64,000 nt of DNA from Oliverpabstia intestinalis (lineage in GTDB: Bacteria > Bacillota > Clostridia > Lachnospirales > Lachnospiraceae). A program made the position numbers and the translations under genes. The first letter of the stretch is position 1. Each line of letters begins with the position of its first letter. The DNA lies in NCBI RefSeq assembly GCF_009696065.1, contig NZ_VUMS01000008.1, positions 1 through 64,000 of the forward strand, given 5' to 3'. A model generated the notes under the pieces. The model worked only from the letters and a program-made list of their open reading frames with translations. It had not been told where the DNA came from and did no database searches. Below, piece after piece: positions 59,695-64,000 of this stretch.

Positions 59695-61849
59695 AATCCA
59701 GTTCCTCCTGTGACAGCTGTGAACGTGCAATCTGCTGATATACCTCGCAGGACTGCAGAAGTTCTTTGTGTGTTCCCATACCGACAACTTTACCCTCATC
59801 CAGTACCAGAATCCGGTCAGCATGAAGAATCGTGCTGATACGCTGTGCAACGATCAGGGTTGTGGCTTCTTCGGTTTCTTCTTTTAATGCTTTTCGAAGT
59901 GCCGCATCTGTCTTAAAGTCCAACGCAGAAAAACTGTCATCAAAAATATAGATTTCCGGCTGTTTTGCAATGGCTCTTGCAATCGACAGCCTCTGTTTCT
60001 GACCACCGGACACATTGCTTCCTCCCTGTGCGATCGGGCTTTCCATACCTTCTTCTTTCTGCTCGATAAACTCTGTTGCCTGAGCAATGGCTGCTGCCTT
60101 CTCCAGTTCTTCTCTGGTCGCATTCTCTCTTCCATAACGAAGATTAGAATCGATGGTGCCGGAAAACAGCACACCTTTTTGCGGTACGTAACCGATCCGT
60201 TCCCGCAGATCTCCCAGTTTCATCTGCCGGATATCCACGCCGTCCACCCGGACACTTCCTTTGGTCACATCAAAGAAACGCGGAATCAGATTCACCAGAG
60301 TACTTTTACCACTTCCGGTACTTCCGATAAAGGCAACGGTTTCTCCTTTCCTTGCTTCAAAGGTAATATCGGACAGCACTTCTTCTTCCGCTCCCGGATA
60401 AGCAAAGCTTACATGATTGAAGACTACCGTTCCTTTCTCCTTTTCTTCCGGTTTTACACAGTTTTCAGGATCTTCAATAGAAAGTGGTGTATCCAGAACT
60501 TCCAGGATACGATTGGCAGCCACACCTGCACGGGGCAGCATAATAGACATCATCGTGATCATCAGGAACGACATGATAATCTGCATCGCATACTGGATAA
60601 ATGCCATCATATCACCCACCTGCATATTACCGGCATCGATACTGTGTGCACCGGTATAAATAATCAGTACACTGATCCCGTTCATGATCAGCATCATCAG
60701 CGGCATCATAAAAGTCATCGTACGATTGACAAACAGGTTGGTCTTCGTCAGTCTCTGATTTGCTTCTTCGAACCGTTCTTCTTCATGTTTTTCCCGGCTG
60801 AACGCACGGATCACCGGGATACCGGTCAGGATCTCACGGCTGACCAGGTTCAGACGGTCGATCAGATCCTGCAGCTTTTTAAACTTCGGCATAGCAACTC
60901 CGAAGAGGACTGCTACCAGAATCAGAATCGCTGCTACTGCGATGCCCAGGATCCATGTCATTGATGCATCTGTGTGCAACACTTTCAGAACACCGCCAAT
61001 ACCAAGGATCGGCGCATATAAAACGATACGAAACAACATGGTATATACCATCTGTACCTGCTGGATATCATTTGTACTTCTGGTGATCAAAGATGCAGTG
61101 GAAAAGTTATCCATCTCCTGACTTGAAAAAGATAATACCTTTCTATACACCTTATTTCTCAGATCATGACCAAGTTTCGCCGCGATCCTGCTGGAAAAGA
61201 ACGTTACACAGACAGAAGCGATCATGATCAGTGCTGCCAGAAGCAACATCTTAATTCCGGACCACAGCACATACTGCATCTGAATCTTGTCCAGATCTTC
61301 GCCCATTTCCTGATACTCATTTTTCAGATACCGGATGGCTCCCTGGGTTACGACAGATTCCGGCATACCATCCAGTTTTTCTGTCATTTGTTCCATTATC
61401 TGCCTTCTCGCCTCATCCGGAAGCTGTGCGATTGCCTCCGGCACATCCGCACCGTTCGGAAGCTGCATCTTCTCTGCCAGAGTATTCTGTGTACCTGGCT
61501 GCTGCAGACTGCTTACTGCCAGCATCGACTTTCCGAATATAGTATTCAGAGAATCTCTTTCTTCTTCTTTCAGTTTTTTATGGGTATATACCCCATCTTT
61601 CAACGTATAATATTCTTTGACCTCTTGCTGCTGATCACTGTCCATGAATAAAAACAGCTGATCCATGGAGCTTTCCCGGATCTGATCCGGCACACTGTCG
61701 GGAATACCACCCTGCTGTACACCCACATTGATAATATCCGAAGTGTACGATGGCAACGCCAGATCACAGAATGCCTGTCCGAACAGCAGTGCAAAAATTA
61801 GTACGATATAACGATAAGAACCTTTCAGTTCCCTAAACATTCGTAACAT
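59687..61849 (-). CDS. ABC exporter, degenerate-site half with extracytoplasmic insert (heterodimer subunit 1)
   Basis: The 720-residue half-transporter has an extra segment of about 140 residues between TM1 and TM2 (about 50-190, charged, outside the membrane), as in several Firmicute exporters. The NBD has Walker A GSTGSGKSTLVNL and signature NVSGGQKQRL, but Walker B reads IFDDSFSALD, where the catalytic Glu is Asp, making this the degenerate site of a heterodimer. The start is ATG 61849. It follows marR by 52 bp, including a GTAAC hairpin, and overlaps the second half. Confidence 0.92.
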   Translation of the reverse strand: MLRMFRELKGSYRYIVLIFALLFGQAFCDLALPSYTSDIINVGVQQGGIPDSVPDQIRESSMDQLFLFMDSDQQQEVKEYYTLKDGVYTHKKLKEEERDSLNTIFGKSMLAVSSLQQPGTQNTLAEKMQLPNGADVPEAIAQLPDEARRQIMEQMTEKLDGMPESVVTQGAIRYLKNEYQEMGEDLDKIQMQYVLWSGIKMLLLAALIMIASVCVTFFSSRIAAKLGHDLRNKVYRKVLSFSSQEMDNFSTASLITRSTNDIQQVQMVYTMLFRIVLYAPILGIGGVLKVLHTDASMTWILGIAVAAILILVAVLFGVAMPKFKKLQDLIDRLNLVSREILTGIPVIRAFSREKHEEERFEEANQRLTKTNLFVNRTMTFMMPLMMLIMNGISVLIIYTGAHSIDAGNMQVGDMMAFIQYAMQIIMSFLMITMMSIMLPRAGVAANRILEVLDTPLSIEDPENCVKPEEKEKGTVVFNHVSFAYPGAEEEVLSDITFEARKGETVAFIGSTGSGKSTLVNLIPRFFDVTKGSVRVDGVDIRQMKLGDLRERIGYVPQKGVLFSGTIDSNLRYGRENATREELEKAAAIAQATEFIEQKEEGMESPIAQGGSNVSGGQKQRLSIARAIAKQPEIYIFDDSFSALDFKTDAALRKALKEETEEATTLIVAQRISTILHADRILVLDEGKVVGMGTHKELLQSCEVYQQIARSQLSQEELDYE

Positions 61850-61878
61850 ACCTATTCTTCTCCTTCTTTAAAATATCC

Positions 61879-61905
61879 GTAACTGTTCGCTATATTCACA
61901 GTTAC
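61879..61905. repeat. GTAAC hairpin spanning the marR stop
   Basis: GTAACTGTTCGC and its mate ending CAGTTAC pair by perfect GTAACTGT/ACAGTTAC arms around an 11-nt loop. On the minus strand the marR stop TAA is inside the first arm. It may attenuate or process the marR-ABC transcript. Confidence 0.6.
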
Positions 61906-62360
61906 AGGTAATCCTTAATCTCAGTACTTCCCGGCATTTTTTCCATATTCTCATGCATCTGAAGGATCTGTTTTTTCAGATGATCTACCTCTTCCGGAGT
62001 CATTCCCTGAAGCATCACACTACCCACTTCTTTTCGGATCTTTTCCACTTCCCGGTGAATTTCTTTTCCGGAATCCGTCAGGTAGATTCTCTGGATCCGC
62101 TTATCCTTCGCATCAGCCACCCGGTAAATCAGAGCTGCTTTTTCCATTCGCTGCAGGGACACCGTCACCGTAGACGGTTTGATACACAGACGGCTGCAGA
62201 TTTCTCTCTGGCTGAGTCCCTCCTGCCGATAAAGAATATCCAGCATCGGCATCTGCCCCGGGTGCAGATTCACATGTGAAAGCTGATGAAATATCTTTGT
62301 CGCATACACATGGAGCAATTTTATCATCAGAAAATCTACGGAATGTTCTTTTTCACTCAT
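61902..62360 (-). CDS. MarR family transcriptional regulator
   Basis: The 152-residue winged-helix regulator has the HTH segment LSQREICSRLCIKPSTVTVSLQRMEKAALIYRV at about 52-84 and the wing ADAKDKRIQRIYLTDSGKEIHREVEK, with helical dimerisation ends. It precedes the ABC exporter genes in one operon, so it probably represses itself and the exporter and is released by an exporter substrate. An operator-like repeat overlaps its own start site. Confidence 0.93.
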   Translation of the reverse strand: MSEKEHSVDFLMIKLLHVYATKIFHQLSHVNLHPGQMPMLDILYRQEGLSQREICSRLCIKPSTVTVSLQRMEKAALIYRVADAKDKRIQRIYLTDSGKEIHREVEKIRKEVGSVMLQGMTPEEVDHLKKQILQMHENMEKMPGSTEIKDYL

Positions 62361-62376
62361 TCGATTTCTTCCTTTC

Positions 62377-62441
62377 TTATTAGTTAGTCAGCTAATGTTT
62401 CGTCGACCAACTAATAATATCACTTATTTTGCAGGATGCAA
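62377..62441 (-). promoter_or_regulatory. marR-ABC promoter with operator-like repeats
   Basis: On the minus strand -35 TTGCAT (62436-62441) and -10 TATTAT (62414-62419) are 16 bp apart. Immediately downstream, TTATTAGTTGG and its inverted mate CTAACTAATAAG, plus TTAGCTGACTAACTAA, give overlapping imperfect palindromes of the TTAGTTA kind bound by MarR proteins. Autorepression is inferred. Confidence 0.65.
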
Positions 62442-62486
62442 GAGTTTTTATAGTTTTTTTATATTTTTTTCTGACAATAAAAGAAA

Positions 62487-62537
62487 AAACTCCTGAAACA
62501 GATGACCACACACCGTGTGTTTCTGTTTCAGGAGTTT
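62487..62537 (-). terminator. Terminator of the zinc-ribbon gene
   Basis: AAACTCCTGAAACAGA and TCTGTTTCAGGAGTTT form a perfect 16-bp stem with an inner ACACAC/GTGT pairing, followed on the minus strand by TTTTTTC. It lies 17 bp past the stop. Confidence 0.9.
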
Positions 62538-62553
62538 CCTGTTTTTATTTCTG

Positions 62554-63522
62554 TTACTGGTTCAGATTATGTGCTTTCTCATAAGCTGTGATCAGTTTCA
62601 GATTTTCAATTTCAATTGCATTCAGATATGAATTATCAAACTGATCTGCTGATACACTTGGCGTATACCAGCTTTTGGATGCAAAATAATCTGCCAGATC
62701 ATCCGACTTGAAAATTCTTCCGTGACGGGCATAAATCTCGTTTCTTGCGATACGGATCTGCCATTCGGAAAGACCGGTCAGATCTGTGTTGGTAAGATAA
62801 CGGGTACTGCTGTCCGGTATCACGTAATCGCTGTTTTCGGTGTCACTTGCAGTTTCTGCATCATTGACTTCCGCTTCCTTATGCTGTTCCTGAACCGCAG
62901 CTTCCTGAGTCGGTTCAGGCGTGACCTGCTGTGTCGGTGCTGCAGTCGTTTCTGCTTCCTGCGCCGGTGATGTTTCCTGGGTTGGCTCCGGTGTGGCTGT
63001 CACTTCGGGGGGTACCGTCTCCGGTTCTTTCACTGTTTCATCCGCAACTGACGCATCCTCACTCTCTTCTGTATCTTTTTCATCTCTGTCCTGAATCTTC
63101 TGCATATCTTCTTTCATCTGTTCATTCAGCTGCGGCACTTTTTTCGTATCTCCGCTTCCTGCACCTACCAGCTTTACAACACCAAATACGATAGCTACCA
63201 CCAGAACAACGATAATAATTCCAAGAATAGCAAAAGTGATCTTCTCTTTTTTTTCTTCTCTTTCCCACTCTTCCTCATCCTCGTCATCATCGTCTTCCTG
63301 ATGTTGCTCCATCTGATAACCATATCCCATTCCTTCTGTCATACGATTATCATATTCAGGTTCCGGCTTTTTCTTTTTGATGCGGGGCACTTTCTCTTCC
63401 TGTTTTTTATAAGAATCCTCATTTGCAGTCTCCTGCATCGGTTTCTCTTCTACCAGATGTCCACATGCCCCACAGAAACGATCCCCGTCCTCCAGACGGT
63501 TTCCACAATATTTACAAAACAT
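62554..63522 (-). CDS. Zinc-ribbon membrane protein with C-terminal YARHG domain
   Basis: The 322-residue protein has an N-terminal zinc ribbon (CKYCGNRLEDGDRFCGACG, four Cys), an acidic stretch with DDDDEDEEEWE, one TM (ITFAILGIIIVVLVVAIVFGVV at about 96-117), a long P/T/E/Q-rich extracellular stalk, and a YARHG domain (IARNEIYARHGRIFKSDDLADYF). YARHG domains are extracellular in Firmicutes and probably bind wall or peptide; the function is not established. ATG 63522 follows GGAGGAAACAGT. Its stop lies in a GTAAC word. It is monocistronic. Confidence 0.88.
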   Translation of the reverse strand: MFCKYCGNRLEDGDRFCGACGHLVEEKPMQETANEDSYKKQEEKVPRIKKKKPEPEYDNRMTEGMGYGYQMEQHQEDDDDEDEEEWEREEKKEKITFAILGIIIVVLVVAIVFGVVKLVGAGSGDTKKVPQLNEQMKEDMQKIQDRDEKDTEESEDASVADETVKEPETVPPEVTATPEPTQETSPAQEAETTAAPTQQVTPEPTQEAAVQEQHKEAEVNDAETASDTENSDYVIPDSSTRYLTNTDLTGLSEWQIRIARNEIYARHGRIFKSDDLADYFASKSWYTPSVSADQFDNSYLNAIEIENLKLITAYEKAHNLNQ

Positions 63523-63636
63523 ACTGTTTCCTCCATAATCTGTGTTGCTGTTTTCTCTTCTTACAGCATTCTCTCGTATGGAAAAATTATATAACGAACT
63601 TTCCGAAAACACAACAGGCAAAAACTGTCTATCTTC

Positions 63637-64000
63637 TTACATTTTCCATACATTTTTGTCTGTGGTGGAAATTGCTACGGCACCGGCCTTCAGTGCAGCC
63701 ACAATATCTTCTTTTTCGCTGATGAGTCCACCAGCGATCACCTGACATCTTACACTCTTTTTTATTTTTTCGATTACTCGCGGCATCAGCCCAGGAAGAA
63801 TCTCGATCACATCCGGACGATACCCTGCTGTCTGTTTCTGAATATTATCATATGCCATGGAATCAATTACAAAAAAACGAAGCACAGTGAACATCCCCAG
63901 TTCTTTTGCACACTTTATAAGAGCTGGTTTCGTGGTAATGATACCATCGGCACGGGTATATGTCTTCAAAAATTCCACTGCTGCATCTTTTCCGCTTAAT
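63637..64000 (-). CDS. glpP: Glycerol-3-phosphate responsive antiterminator GlpP (3' part)
   Basis: The open frame reaches the window edge, so only the last 120 or so residues are seen. These include LKTYTRADGIITTKPALIKCAKELG, FVIDSMAYDNI, VIEILPGLMPRVI and CQVIAGGLISEKEDIVAALKAGAVAISTTDKNVWKM, the C-terminal half of GlpP's phosphate-binding TIM-like fold (GGLI.. and GA.AISTT bind phosphate). GlpP binds glp leader RNA with G3P and prevents termination. The glycerol genes it would serve lie outside the window. The start is not visible. Confidence 0.92.
   Translation of the reverse strand, partial: LSGKDAAVEFLKTYTRADGIITTKPALIKCAKELGMFTVLRFFVIDSMAYDNIQKQTAGYRPDVIEILPGLMPRVIEKIKKSVRCQVIAGGLISEKEDIVAALKAGAVAISTTDKNVWKM

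Noticed and set aside
1-64000. tRNA, rRNA, CRISPR array, prophage, integrase or attachment site
   Set aside because: None was seen: no cloverleaf or TTCGA-type T arm with acceptor pairing, no regularly spaced repeats, no structural phage genes and no recombinase.

Overview
The window looks like a chromosomal segment of a low-to-mid GC, spore-forming, anaerobic member of the Clostridia, most likely a Lachnospiraceae gut commensal. The reasons are the complete spoIIIAA-AH sporulation operon, the cotJA-cotJB-cotJC spore-coat cluster, the gene order recN-argR-nadK-tlyA-dxs-ispA-xseB-xseA-nusB-yqhY, a sodium-pump decarboxylase operon, a pyrophosphate-type phosphofructokinase, and strong AGGAGG ribosome binding sites throughout. 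The species cannot be named from the sequence alone. No rRNA, tRNA, CRISPR array or prophage was seen.

Layout. 1-9.4 kb: a dispersed repeat, then a long minus-strand housekeeping run for DNA repair, arginine regulation, NADP synthesis, isoprenoids, exonuclease VII and transcription antitermination. 9.4-11 kb: prfC. 11.2-15.9 kb: a decaying signalling locus, in which a cyclic-di-GMP-I riboswitch with its own promoter and terminator heads a frameshifted hybrid histidine kinase, followed by a 5'-truncated group II intron and the tail of a second hybrid kinase. 16-32.4 kb: accessory single genes (DUF362 ferredoxin, two GNATs, glycerate kinase, M29 peptidase, NUDIX, MYG1-like fusion, acetyltransferase, HAD phosphatase, PNPOx-like, glyoxalase, esterase, MoxR/VWA pair) mixed with gene remnants. 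32.4-40 kb: spoIIIA operon, an Sfp-type phosphopantetheinyl transferase and a UvrD-like helicase. 40-46.8 kb: gltX, acpP, ftsW, an ammonium transporter fused to a PII protein with an elaborate leader, and cotJ. 46.9-50.7 kb: an SGNH-like protein lacking its catalytic Ser and His, a divergent membrane acyltransferase, and an ABC-F protein. 51-56.4 kb: the biotin-dependent decarboxylase/transcarboxylase operon. 56.5-64 kb: pfp, a heterodimeric ABC exporter with its MarR regulator, a zinc-ribbon/YARHG membrane protein, and the 3' part of glpP.

The most unusual signal is a pair of long inverted-repeat elements of about 185 nt (19576-19763 and 50787-50970). They share a conserved interrupted core, while their outer arms of 26 and 28 bp are unrelated in sequence but each perfectly self-complementary. 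Several inner helices carry compensatory changes between the copies, which suggests a structured RNA or DNA element rather than simple copies. Two further short repeat families sit just after stop codons: a TAACTAT..CCGCGAGGTGTTTTG element (recN and gltX 3' ends) that also shows a compensated hairpin pair, and GTAAC-ended hairpins that often supply the stop codon itself.

Working together: the mmdA-oadG-biotin carrier-oadB-oadA operon can move CO2 between acyl-CoA, oxaloacetate and pyruvate and couple this to sodium export. The amt-PII fusion handles ammonium uptake, apparently under transcription-attenuation control. The MarR-controlled ABC pair is a drug or peptide exporter. The sporulation genes supply the mother cell-forespore channel and inner coat.
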